Of a stretch of DNA of 34,430 nt, positions 8,587-16,592 are shown piece by piece (positions within the stretch are counted from its first letter, which is position 1; the number at the start of each line of letters is the position of its first letter). The notes below the pieces were generated by a model, which saw only the letters and a list, made by a program, of their open reading frames with translations, made no database searches and was not told the DNA's origin. The stretch covers positions 1 to 34,430 of the forward strand of contig JAFGMI010000039.1 in assembly GCA_016927595.1 (NCBI GenBank), given 5' to 3'. Position numbers and translations under genes: made by a program. This stretch comes from Melioribacteraceae bacterium. GTDB lineage: Bacteria > Bacteroidota > Ignavibacteria > Ignavibacteriales > Melioribacteraceae.

Positions 8587-9897
8587 TTACTTAATTATAA
8601 GCATTTTTCGTGAGGCTTTAAAGGCACCTGCCGAAAGGGTATATATATACATACCCGAAGGATAATCCGAAGCATCGAACTTAATCTTATAAGACCCGGC
8701 ATTCTGATATTGATTGACAAGCGTAGCAACTTCCCGTCCAAGTATGTCGTAAACAATCAGTTTAATCAGTTGCAGAGACGGGTCCTGAGCTGTCTCTACG
8801 GTTTTAATTGTATATTCAATTGTTGTTGCGGGGTTAAATGGATTGGGATAATTTTGCGCAAGATTATATTTTTCCGGCAAATTTATCTCATCTGCAGTTA
8901 CAATACCATCATTTGAAAAATTATTAAGATTGACCCTGTAAATATTTTCATCACACAGCAGCCACATATAATTATCTGGTGTGATGTGAATATCACGGCC
9001 TTGTAATGTATCCGGCAGTCCGGTAATTTTATTCCATTTTTTTCCATAATCATTGCTTTGGTACAACGATCTATACTGAGTAAACCAAATATTTGAAAGA
9101 CTATTTTGATTATATTCAATATCGTTACCCCAGCCAGCAAGATCAATTGAGGTCGTACTCCACGATTCGCCGCCATCAGAAGTAGTAAAAATATCTTTAT
9201 CAATATATACCATACCATGATCAGCATCGCCGAATTTAATAATCTGAGCGCCTATTGACGGGCAACTAGTTTTACTCCAATTAGCTCCTCCATTTATAGT
9301 TTTATATAGTCCTGCCGGATAAATCCCCGATTCATAAAAATACCCTGTTTCCGGATTAACAAAATCAACCCTGCGCCATAAATCCCCCGACCAGCCGCCT
9401 ATTACCTGGTTGTTCACGGACACCCAATCCGAGCCACCATTAGTTGTTTTCAAAAAAACTGGAACATTGTCATTGCCATCACACATAGCAACACCGTTTT
9501 GGGAATCGAACATTTCGATATAATTGGCAAACATTGTAATGTTATTATCATTAAACTGCAAAATCCAATCAATACCGCCATTAAAAGTAGCATATATTTT
9601 TCCATCTCCGTAAACGAACCAGATATGATCTTTGTCGGTAAATTCAACATCCACGACACCCCAATCAACCGGCACTTGAATGGTATCCCACGAATCACCA
9701 CCATTCGTTGTAATGAATAATGGTCTGTCGTCTTCAGTTCCAATACTAACAACTGCCGTCATACTATCAATAGCATCTATTGCGTAGCCGACACTCCAGT
9801 CGGGCAGGTTTGATGTTTTCAATTGAAACTGTGAATACGTTAATGTGCTGATAAGCAGTAATAATGAAATACAATATTCAATACTTCTTTTCCTCAT
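8587..9897 (-). CDS. secreted Asp-box beta-propeller protein with T9SS sorting domain
   Basis: 436 residues from the ATG at 9897, chosen because GGAGG ends 6 bases upstream; a TTG five codons earlier lacks an RBS. Signal peptide at 1-24 (ISLLLLISTLTYSQ). The body carries at least five Asp-box/YCF48-like repeats (TTNGGDSWD, TFNGGIDWI, TTNGGSDWV, TINGGANWS, TSDGGESWS) plus a weaker SNDYGKKWN, giving a sialidase-like beta-propeller. The end (NYPNPFNPATTIEY ... YDILGREVATLV ... KMLIIK) is the T9SS C-terminal sorting domain, so it is exported and surface-bound or released. Substrate unknown. It starts 16 nt after the pectate lyase stop and is probably co-transcribed with it. A palindromic DNA insert encodes part of its sorting domain. 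Confidence 0.85.
   Translation of the reverse strand: MRKRSIEYCISLLLLISTLTYSQFQLKTSNLPDWSVGYAIDAIDSMTAVVSIGTEDDRPLFITTNGGDSWDTIQVPVDWGVVDVEFTDKDHIWFVYGDGKIYATFNGGIDWILQFNDNNITMFANYIEMFDSQNGVAMCDGNDNVPVFLKTTNGGSDWVSVNNQVIGGWSGDLWRRVDFVNPETGYFYESGIYPAGLYKTINGGANWSKTSCPSIGAQIIKFGDADHGMVYIDKDIFTTSDGGESWSTTSIDLAGWGNDIEYNQNSLSNIWFTQYRSLYQSNDYGKKWNKITGLPDTLQGRDIHITPDNYMWLLCDENIYRVNLNNFSNDGIVTADEINLPEKYNLAQNYPNPFNPATTIEYTIKTVETAQDPSLQLIKLIVYDILGREVATLVNQYQNAGSYKIKFDASDYPSGMYIYTLSAGAFKASRKMLIIK
8770..8801. repeat. GTAGAGAC-type palindrome inside a T9SS sorting domain (copy 1)
   Basis: Imperfect dyad with arms GCAGAGAC (8772-8779) and GTCTCTAC (8792-8799) around GGGTCCTGAGCT. It lies in frame in the CDS and encodes the segment TVETAQDPSLQ between IEYTIK and LIVYDILGRE. 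The 31641-33050 gene lacks this segment. It resembles copies at 10097, 28981 and 31551. Confidence 0.6.
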
Positions 9898-9913
9898 TTT
9901 GCGCCTCCGCAAA

Positions 9914-11821
9914 TTATCTGAGTAATATCATTTTTTTTGCCTGCATAAAATCTGGTGTAACAAGTTTATAGATGTATATCCCCGACGATAGATTATCGCC
10001 GTCAAACACCACTTTATATCTGCCGGGTTTTTGACCTTGGTTTACAAGCACTGCAACTTCGCGTCCGAGTATATCGTACACAATTAATTTAACCGGTTGT
10101 AGAGACGGGTCATAACCATTCTCTACAATTACATTTTTTATTTTGTATTCAATTGTTGTTGCCGGGTTGAACGGGTTCGGATAATTCTGGGCAAGATTGA
10201 ATTCATCCGTCACTATTATATCTTCAACTTCTGTCGGCAGTTCGTTCAGAATTATCTGAGGTATATCTTCAACCGGATCGAGGAAAGACCCGAATTTGTA
10301 CGGAACATTTAATTCACAAACCGGTTCGGAAAAATAATTTGCATCACCAAAATGATTGTCGATTAATTGAACACCGCCATCTATCGGACTGAAATCCATA
10401 AAGACAGCTTTGCCCACGTTTTCAAAATAGTTGCGCTCGACTCTTACACATGCGTTCATCCTTGAATTTATAGCCGTACCGCAGTTGCTGTAATAGTTAT
10501 TAAAAATGTGTGCTTTAGCAAAACGTATACTCGGAAGCCTCGACTCGCAGTTATAAAAATAGTTATGATGATAAGTTATGCGAATTACCGTGTCTTGTCT
10601 ACTGTCGTCACCGGAACTGATAAGACTTGTTTTCCAGTGGTCGTGAAATTTTGTCCACGAAACAGTAATAAATGAGGACTCGTTTTTAATATCGAGAAGT
10701 CCGTCATAATAATCCTGATCATGGTTACGGTCGGAATAGAGATCGCAGTGATCAATCCACACGTTTAATGATTTGCCTGTTATAACGATTGCATCGCCCG
10801 CGTGAACATGAGAGATTTTCAGATTTTTTAGAATAACATTTCTTGCTGAGTTAATTTCAACTTCGATTCCACGCAGACAAGCCGAATCACCGATCCCAAG
10901 AAATGTTTTATCGGAACCGATTTTTAATGTGCCCTCGCCCGATATTTCTTTGGAAAGTGTAACTACCAGCGGCTCGTCACTGCTGAGGTAGTTGGTCAAA
11001 TCCTCATATGATTCTGCGGATACTGTATCGCCTGACGCCCCGCCTATAGTAATAAACGTAGTTCCGGAATCATCCTGCACTGTTGCATAACCTGTAAGAG
11101 CAGGATCAGCTTCGGTTCCATCGGGGAGAAATATTGCTTTCACTAAAATATTATCCCGTATATTAAAAGTAATAACGGAATCATTACTGGTTACATCACC
11201 CGACCAGCTCTGAAAAAAATAGCCGGGATTTGAAAAAGCCCGAAGTGTTACAGTGCTTCCCCCCTCGTAGTAAGACTTTACCGGGTCATAGGATACCGAA
11301 CCCATGTTAATATTATTGACCTCAACCGTCAAGGTATAAAACGGGTTGCAGGTCCCGGGCTGAATGTTATTTCCAACTGCGGCAAAATAATCGTAGTTGC
11401 CCAGCCCATCGGGATCATAGCTTTCCAGCCGGATCTGGTTGTCACCGGCAGTCAACTCCACGTCAAGCGTATCACTACTCGTCCAGTTAATCCAGGTGCC
11501 AGTATGCGGAAAAGAAACAGTATCGATATAAACTTCACCGTTGATTAGCATCCTTGCAGGACGCCCATGCAATGCACCACCGTTGGCATACCGCCACCAG
11601 ATTTGATATATCCCGGAAGTTGGAACGTACAAACTCCAGCTCATACTTACACCAACTCCCCTGTTCGCGTCTGCATATCCGTCACCGGTGTAACCGCTGA
11701 CACTTGTTTCAACCGAGCCGTCTACATTGCAGAAGCCGGCTTCATTTTCCTGAATGATAATTTCCTGTGCGGTTAATAGAGACGCACCTATAATTAAAAA
11801 AATTGTTAATGCAACTCTCAT
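9914..11821 (-). CDS. secreted pectate lyase (PL1) with carbohydrate-binding module and T9SS sorting domain
   Basis: 635 residues. Signal peptide about 1-18 (IFLIIGASLLTAQ). Residues about 20-150 are a CBM35/CBM6-like beta-sandwich (GYADANRGVGVSMSWSLYVP, GDNQIRLESYDPDG). Residues about 160-232 form a small bacterial repeat domain (GYFFQSWSGDVTSNDS). Residues about 240-520 are a parallel beta-helix pectate lyase of family PL1: LKNLKISHVHAGDAI, VWIDHCDLYSD, DYYDGLLDIK with calcium-binding aspartates, and SRLPSIRFAKAHIFNNYY with the catalytic Arg. It should cleave polygalacturonate by calcium-dependent beta-elimination outside the cell. The C-terminus is a T9SS sorting domain. It heads a two-gene leftward unit with the Asp-box protein. 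Confidence 0.92.
   Translation of the reverse strand: MRVALTIFLIIGASLLTAQEIIIQENEAGFCNVDGSVETSVSGYTGDGYADANRGVGVSMSWSLYVPTSGIYQIWWRYANGGALHGRPARMLINGEVYIDTVSFPHTGTWINWTSSDTLDVELTAGDNQIRLESYDPDGLGNYDYFAAVGNNIQPGTCNPFYTLTVEVNNINMGSVSYDPVKSYYEGGSTVTLRAFSNPGYFFQSWSGDVTSNDSVITFNIRDNILVKAIFLPDGTEADPALTGYATVQDDSGTTFITIGGASGDTVSAESYEDLTNYLSSDEPLVVTLSKEISGEGTLKIGSDKTFLGIGDSACLRGIEVEINSARNVILKNLKISHVHAGDAIVITGKSLNVWIDHCDLYSDRNHDQDYYDGLLDIKNESSFITVSWTKFHDHWKTSLISSGDDSRQDTVIRITYHHNYFYNCESRLPSIRFAKAHIFNNYYSNCGTAINSRMNACVRVERNYFENVGKAVFMDFSPIDGGVQLIDNHFGDANYFSEPVCELNVPYKFGSFLDPVEDIPQIILNELPTEVEDIIVTDEFNLAQNYPNPFNPATTIEYKIKNVIVENGYDPSLQPVKLIVYDILGREVAVLVNQGQKPGRYKVVFDGDNLSSGIYIYKLVTPDFMQAKKMILLR
10097..10128. 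repeat. GTAGAGAC-type palindrome inside a T9SS sorting domain (copy 2)
   Basis: Arms TTGTAGAGA (10097-10105) and TCTCTACAA (10120-10128) are perfect inverted repeats around CGGGTCATAACCAT. The element is in frame and encodes IVENGYDPSLQ, at the same place in the sorting domain as copy 1. It is close to the intergenic copy at 31551-31580 (about 26 of 30 bases alike on the opposite strand). Confidence 0.65.
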
Positions 11822-11958
11822 TCTGTCTGTTACCTATTTTAATTAGAAATACCTGATGCGATAATTTTTATGATTAAGAATTAAATAAAATCGAGGGGAA
11901 ATTCAACTCTGAACAATTTTCTAAAGCGGGTTACGATAGCATAATAACAACTCTGTGA

Positions 11959-11991
11959 GGGGATTCAATACTAAAAGCGTACTGAATCCCC
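11959..11991. terminator. hairpin downstream of the DUF1761 gene
   Basis: GGGGATTCA (11959-11967) and TGAATCCCC (11983-11991) form a 9-bp stem with a 15-nt loop that can extend by TAC/GTA. It lies just past the stop at 11999 of the leftward DUF1761 gene, where a terminator is expected. There is no clear T-tract on the leftward strand, so it may be an RNA-stabilising hairpin instead. Confidence 0.5.
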
Positions 11992-11998
11992 AAAATAT

Positions 11999-12406
11999 TT
12001 ACCAGGAAACCAGTATTATTCCAAAGAGCAGCAGGTTAACCAGCTGATAACCTGAATCTATGATAAAGAGGCGAACTGAGGTTTTATTGAACAAGCCGTT
12101 TACATAAAATGATACGGCGACAAATCCAACCCACGAAGCCAAACCTACGCGTATGCCATCAACGACCGAGGCGGCGCTGGTCAGTGAAATAAAGTAAGCC
12201 ATAACAAGCGCCATAATAATATGAGCCACAACAGCGAGCGAGTACGTTTTTGCCGGGGTAAAGCCCTTTTTTAACTCTTCTTCGGTCTTGCCTATTTCTT
12301 CCATCCAGGCTTTACCGAATATCGGACCATACCATATTCCGCCTGTAACAAGTGATAATACGCCGCAAGCAACAACAGCCAGATAATTAATATCTACACT
12401 GTGCAT
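11999..12406 (-). CDS. DUF1761 family membrane protein
   Basis: Small inner-membrane protein of 135 residues with four hydrophobic segments (about 7-27, 54-75, 83-105, 115-134). The N-terminal GGIWYGPIFGKAWMEEIGKTEEELKKG pattern is typical of DUF1761, whose function is not known. RBS GAGGAGG lies 4 bases before the ATG. It follows the asparaginase gene by 45 bp on the same strand and is probably the last gene of the S9 peptidase-asparaginase unit. A possible transport role is a guess only. Confidence 0.8.
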   Translation of the reverse strand: MHSVDINYLAVVACGVLSLVTGGIWYGPIFGKAWMEEIGKTEEELKKGFTPAKTYSLAVVAHIIMALVMAYFISLTSAASVVDGIRVGLASWVGFVAVSFYVNGLFNKTSVRLFIIDSGYQLVNLLLFGIILVSW

Positions 12407-12451
12407 TTATCCTCCTCATAATTGTTTGGTGAATAACAACTTAATATGTGA

Positions 12452-13495
12452 TTATTCTTTATACATTGCAACAAAAGGATTACCCTCATCTGTAATATAT
12501 CCCCTGAACATGCCTTCAGAATTGAATGTCATAGTTATATTGCCGAAACCGTCTATTCCTATAACACCGCCTATACCATTCTGCGGAAGAAGTTTGTTCA
12601 TTATTACTTCATCTGCTGCCTTACTGATCGTCATGTTCTTGTATTCCATTAATGCGGAAATGTCATGTGTTACAACATTTCGTATAAAGAATTCACCGTG
12701 ACCGGTTGCCGAAAGCGCGCAAGTTTTATTATTAGCATAAGTTCCCGCCCCAATAATCGGTACGTCTCCAACGCGACCCCACTTCTTATTCGACATGCCT
12801 CCTGTAGATGTACCCGCGGCAAGATTGCCGGATTTATCCAACGCAACGCATCCCACTGTACCTAATTTTTGATTCTTGTAAATTTCATTTACATACGATA
12901 AGCCTTTATCTTTTCTTTCTTCCGCTTTTATTCTTCTGATCTCTTCCAGTCGTTTTTCCGTTTTGAAATAATCGTTGTCAACTATTTCCAGCCCGATTTC
13001 CTCAGCAAAAGCTTCGGCGCCTTTGCCAATCATCATTACATGTTTAGATTTTTCCATAATTGCGCGTGCAAGTGAAATGGGATTTTTTACGGTTGTTATA
13101 CCTGCGCACGTTCCTGCATTAATGTTTGATCCATCCATAATTGCAGCATCGAGCTCGATTGTTTCGGCGCTAGTCATAACTGCGCCTTTACCCGCATTAA
13201 ACAAAGGCGAGTTCTCCAGGACATGTATTGTTCTTTCAACCGCATCAAGTGCAGCGCCTCCTTTATGTAATATGGCATATCCTACCTGAAGAGCTTCCTC
13301 CAGTTTGTCCTTATAAATTTTTTCTTCTTCCGGATTATATCTGTCTCTGTGTATATAGCCCGCCCCGCCGTGTATTACCAGACCAAATTTTATTTTCTCA
13401 TTGCCAATTGCAGAATCGGAAGATTCGCTTTTAGAATCGCACGATATCAGCATTGCAAATAGTAATAATGTGATTGACGTTATTATCAATTTCAT
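12452..13495 (-). CDS. iaaA: isoaspartyl peptidase/L-asparaginase (Ntn-hydrolase) lipoprotein
   Basis: Type 2 asparaginase/isoaspartyl dipeptidase, 347 residues from the ATG at 13495 (GAGG 7 bases upstream; a GTG two codons earlier sits too close to that RBS). The proenzyme self-cleaves before a Thr nucleophile, here T213 in KLGTVGCVALD. Other motifs: LVIHGGAG, FNAGKGAVMT, ELDAAIMDG, STGGMSNKKWGRVGDVPIIGAG, and TGHGEFF. Products are Asp plus ammonia from Asn, or free residues from isoaspartyl dipeptides. Unlike the cytoplasmic E. coli enzyme it has a lipoprotein signal (ITSITLLLFAMLISC), so it acts in the periplasm or on a membrane. It follows the S9 peptidase by 18 bp, which suggests joint peptide processing. 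Confidence 0.93.
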   Translation of the reverse strand: MKLIITSITLLLFAMLISCDSKSESSDSAIGNEKIKFGLVIHGGAGYIHRDRYNPEEEKIYKDKLEEALQVGYAILHKGGAALDAVERTIHVLENSPLFNAGKGAVMTSAETIELDAAIMDGSNINAGTCAGITTVKNPISLARAIMEKSKHVMMIGKGAEAFAEEIGLEIVDNDYFKTEKRLEEIRRIKAEERKDKGLSYVNEIYKNQKLGTVGCVALDKSGNLAAGTSTGGMSNKKWGRVGDVPIIGAGTYANNKTCALSATGHGEFFIRNVVTHDISALMEYKNMTISKAADEVIMNKLLPQNGIGGVIGIDGFGNITMTFNSEGMFRGYITDEGNPFVAMYKE

Positions 13496-13513
13496 ATTCA
13501 CACCTCAAAAATA

Positions 13514-16213
13514 TTATTCAAAATAAGGATGCCCTTCCTTAATCCAGTCCGCTGCGGGCAAATCTTTACAATAGTGATCGAGATATTCTTTCATCTTAAT
13601 TGAGTAGTCCAGTTTATTCGGATATTTTTTAAGGTGATGCGGCTCGCCGTTATACTGAAGAAAAATACAGTCTTTGCCGAGGCGCCTCATAGCCAGGTAT
13701 AATTCAATCCCCTGATACCACGGTACGGCATCATCTTCATCACCGAACTGAATTAACAAGGGTGTATTTATTTTATCTGCAAAGAATACGGGCGAGTTCT
13801 TAATATACAGATCGGGCTTTTCCCAAAGGGTCGCTCCTATTCTGCTCTGAGATTTTTCGTATTGAAACTGACGCGCCAAACCCGTACCCCACCTTATTCC
13901 ACTGTAAGCGCTGGTCATATTCGAAACCGGCGCACCTGCGATTGCACAGGCAAATTTATCAGTGATAGTCACAACAAATGCAGTCTGATAACCGCTCCAG
14001 GAATGACCGTGCAACCCAATGCCGTTTGGATCAGCAATTCCCATATCAATTAATTTCTGCACACCTGGGACGATACATTTTGCTGCTGAGAATCCTGGCT
14101 CTCCAATTGTAAACCTGATATCGGGCAGAAAAACAATATAACCGTTACCTGCATAATAAGGAAAATTAGGTCTGTGATTAACAGCCATATCATTAAATTC
14201 ATGCACACGTTGTGAAAAGAATCTGTAATAATAAACAAGTACCGGATACTTTTTGCCTTCAACAAAATCTTCCGGTTTAATTACAACACCTTGAAGTGGA
14301 ATACTGTCGACGCTCATCCATTCAACAAGTTCAGCCTTACCCCAGTTAAACGGTTCACGCTGTTTATCCAGATCAGATAATTTTTTCCGGGTTTTAAACC
14401 AGTCTGATGTAATCCAAATATCGGGATATTCATCGTATGTTTCCCGTGTAAAAAGAATATCTTCAGAATGCTTAGCTTTGGCCTTAACAGTGAACTTTTT
14501 AGGCTCTTTGATTAAAAGAGTTACTCCCGATTTATTCGCAAAAGCCTCGTATAACGCAATATATTTTTCCTTATTATGAAAAGCGGTGAGAAGAAGTTTT
14601 TCATCCTGACTGAAATAGTGTTTTTCATCATCAAGTTTTACAACTCTGAAAGTAAGGTCGTTTATTCTCCCTTGACCTCTTGTCACGTTAACAGGACTGC
14701 CATCGGCTGTATTAAATTTCCAGAGATCATATTTATCGTATATAAATACAGCTTCATCTTCATCCGACCATCCGGCGATTCCATATCCAGGAGGATCGGA
14801 AGGATAATCATGATCCTCATTCGAAAATTTTACCGAAAGATCTTCTGTTAAATTTGTGGTAGTACCTTCTGAAACATTAAACAGAAACCAGTCGCCATTG
14901 TTGTAGTAAACAACGTATTTGCCCATGGGTGACAATTGAATATCATCTGAAAGCTTTTCCGCAACTTTTTTGCGTTTGCCATTCTTCAAATCAACAACAT
15001 AATAGTCGTTGTACCAACCGTCCCATGTACGCAATTTGAGATATGGTATATCGTTTCTTCCCAGAGCCAAATTTTTATTATCATTAAATAATATATAAGG
15101 CAAACTTTCATCAGCCAGGGTTATTACTTTATTTTCTTCATCATCATAAACCGATATATAAACCTGTTTCTTTCTCTTCTTCCAATCTTTTTTATCATTG
15201 GATTTAATAAGTCCGTCATCCCAGTGCCAAACATCGAGAGTTGTCTGCTTCAGCAGTTGTTCAAAGTCAAAAATATCTGTGACAGAAGTATCGTTTTCAT
15301 TTGGCTTTATTTTTTCTGGAAGAACCTTTTTATATCCGAAAAACAATCGTGCACCGTCCCTTGACCAGTTTAACTTATTTTCAGCCGGTATATACCAGCC
15401 GGAGGATGCCTCGCCCGATTTAGCAACAACCGAAGATGACTTATCCCAAATAATTAAATCCGAGGAATCTGCTTCGCCGTTACTATCAAATTTTGATTTA
15501 AGGTATGCAAGCTTCTTATCGCGCCAGGAGAGAGAGGTGATATTACAATTTTTCATAGTGTCTATTGCATTGACGGATCTGTCATCAAGATTATAAAAAT
15601 ACAAGCCGTTGTTCACTGCTGATGTATCCGATACAACAAATGACAGCGTCGTTGATAAACTGTCGAATGCAAAGCTTGAAACAAAATCAACAGTATCCTC
15701 GGTTTTTTCGTGCAGGTTCCTGACAACCAAAGGTTTGCCTATATGCTCTTTAATTTTCTTTTTAGTTGAATCATGCGAGAATAAGTTTTCAAAATAAACT
15801 GCAGCGCATGCGGAATTTTCCGAAAAAGTTACCGATATAATTTTATTGTAGTAAAGTGTATCGTTTGTATTGAGATTAAATAAAAGTGCCCCTGATGAAA
15901 GTTTTTCTTTAGTCCGCTCACTCTCTGCGAAATCGGGAACAATAGTCAATTTAATCCATTCTTCGTTTTCTGTAAACTCAGGATCATTACCGCGGTTAAA
16001 TGAATACAAAGTACTGTCACGCGTTGATTGAACAATTACACTGCCGTTGCCTCTGTCAGGTTTTACGGAATATGCGACCCAGTTTCCGTATTCTGAAATT
16101 ATACTCTTTTTAATGTGCCTAAACTTCATTATATCTTTGAAGTCGAGGGCTCGTTTGCTTTGAGGTATGATCAGAGAACTTATAAAAAAAACAAATAATA
16201 TTATTTTTTTCAT
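13514..16213 (-). CDS. secreted S9 family serine peptidase (prolyl oligopeptidase-type)
   Basis: 899 residues. Signal peptide about 1-20 (IILFVFFISSLIIPQS). Residues about 25-620 are a divergent beta-propeller (DPPIV-like) with many WSRDG/WSDEDE blade motifs. Residues about 650-899 are the alpha/beta-hydrolase peptidase domain: Ser738 in GLHGHSWSGYQT (GxSxxG variant), Asp827 in GDEDDAVPW, and His859/860 in GEPHHLKK complete the triad. It should cleave oligopeptides in the periplasm. It opens the leftward unit with the asparaginase and DUF1761 genes. No clear Shine-Dalgarno precedes the ATG. Exact P1 preference cannot be read from sequence. Confidence 0.92.
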   Translation of the reverse strand: MKKIILFVFFISSLIIPQSKRALDFKDIMKFRHIKKSIISEYGNWVAYSVKPDRGNGSVIVQSTRDSTLYSFNRGNDPEFTENEEWIKLTIVPDFAESERTKEKLSSGALLFNLNTNDTLYYNKIISVTFSENSACAAVYFENLFSHDSTKKKIKEHIGKPLVVRNLHEKTEDTVDFVSSFAFDSLSTTLSFVVSDTSAVNNGLYFYNLDDRSVNAIDTMKNCNITSLSWRDKKLAYLKSKFDSNGEADSSDLIIWDKSSSVVAKSGEASSGWYIPAENKLNWSRDGARLFFGYKKVLPEKIKPNENDTSVTDIFDFEQLLKQTTLDVWHWDDGLIKSNDKKDWKKRKKQVYISVYDDEENKVITLADESLPYILFNDNKNLALGRNDIPYLKLRTWDGWYNDYYVVDLKNGKRKKVAEKLSDDIQLSPMGKYVVYYNNGDWFLFNVSEGTTTNLTEDLSVKFSNEDHDYPSDPPGYGIAGWSDEDEAVFIYDKYDLWKFNTADGSPVNVTRGQGRINDLTFRVVKLDDEKHYFSQDEKLLLTAFHNKEKYIALYEAFANKSGVTLLIKEPKKFTVKAKAKHSEDILFTRETYDEYPDIWITSDWFKTRKKLSDLDKQREPFNWGKAELVEWMSVDSIPLQGVVIKPEDFVEGKKYPVLVYYYRFFSQRVHEFNDMAVNHRPNFPYYAGNGYIVFLPDIRFTIGEPGFSAAKCIVPGVQKLIDMGIADPNGIGLHGHSWSGYQTAFVVTITDKFACAIAGAPVSNMTSAYSGIRWGTGLARQFQYEKSQSRIGATLWEKPDLYIKNSPVFFADKINTPLLIQFGDEDDAVPWYQGIELYLAMRRLGKDCIFLQYNGEPHHLKKYPNKLDYSIKMKEYLDHYCKDLPAADWIKEGHPYFE

Positions 16214-16592
16214 ATGATATTCGTAGTTGTATTTGTGAAATAATTTTTGCCGAAGTTGATGTCGATTAACAAATTTAAGATGTCATTAAATAAAATCAAA
16301 AATAAAATTAAAAACTGACTCTTAATAAAATTTAGATACAAATCTTCTTCACACTTAATTATTATCTTAGAGTAATAAAAACATTAAAGCAGATGAAGGG
16401 AATTGTTAAACGATAATTGAAAATCAATTGTTTTATGAACAGGAATTTACATTAAGCACATTGTTTAGAATTTAAAGCGTTCTTGTAAGTTGTTTGTTTA
16501 TATGGGGTTAGCCAAATTTTTCAATTGGAATTATAAAAATATTTTAGTAAGTTGTATGTTTATTTTTTCAATTTTAACCGAATGAATTAATA
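16214..16592. other. 379-bp AT-rich divergent promoter region with a spaced direct repeat
   Basis: No gene is visible between the divergent S9 peptidase and mnmE genes. It contains two copies of a 17-bp direct repeat, GTAAGTTGTTTGTTTAT (16485-16501) and GTAAGTTGTATGTTTAT (16547-16563), 62 bp apart with one mismatch; each is followed by a TTTTTTCAATT stretch (16517-16525 and 16563-16573). They could be operator or promoter duplicates for mnmE. No convincing -10/-35 pair stands out. Confidence 0.45.

Noticed and set aside
8898-9227. 109-residue minus-strand frame overlapping the Asp-box gene in another frame
   Set aside because: Same-strand out-of-frame shadow; the Asp-box repeats prove the other frame.
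15198-15596. 132-residue plus-strand open frame opposite the S9 peptidase
   Set aside because: Antisense shadow of a well-supported gene; no RBS or recognisable domain.
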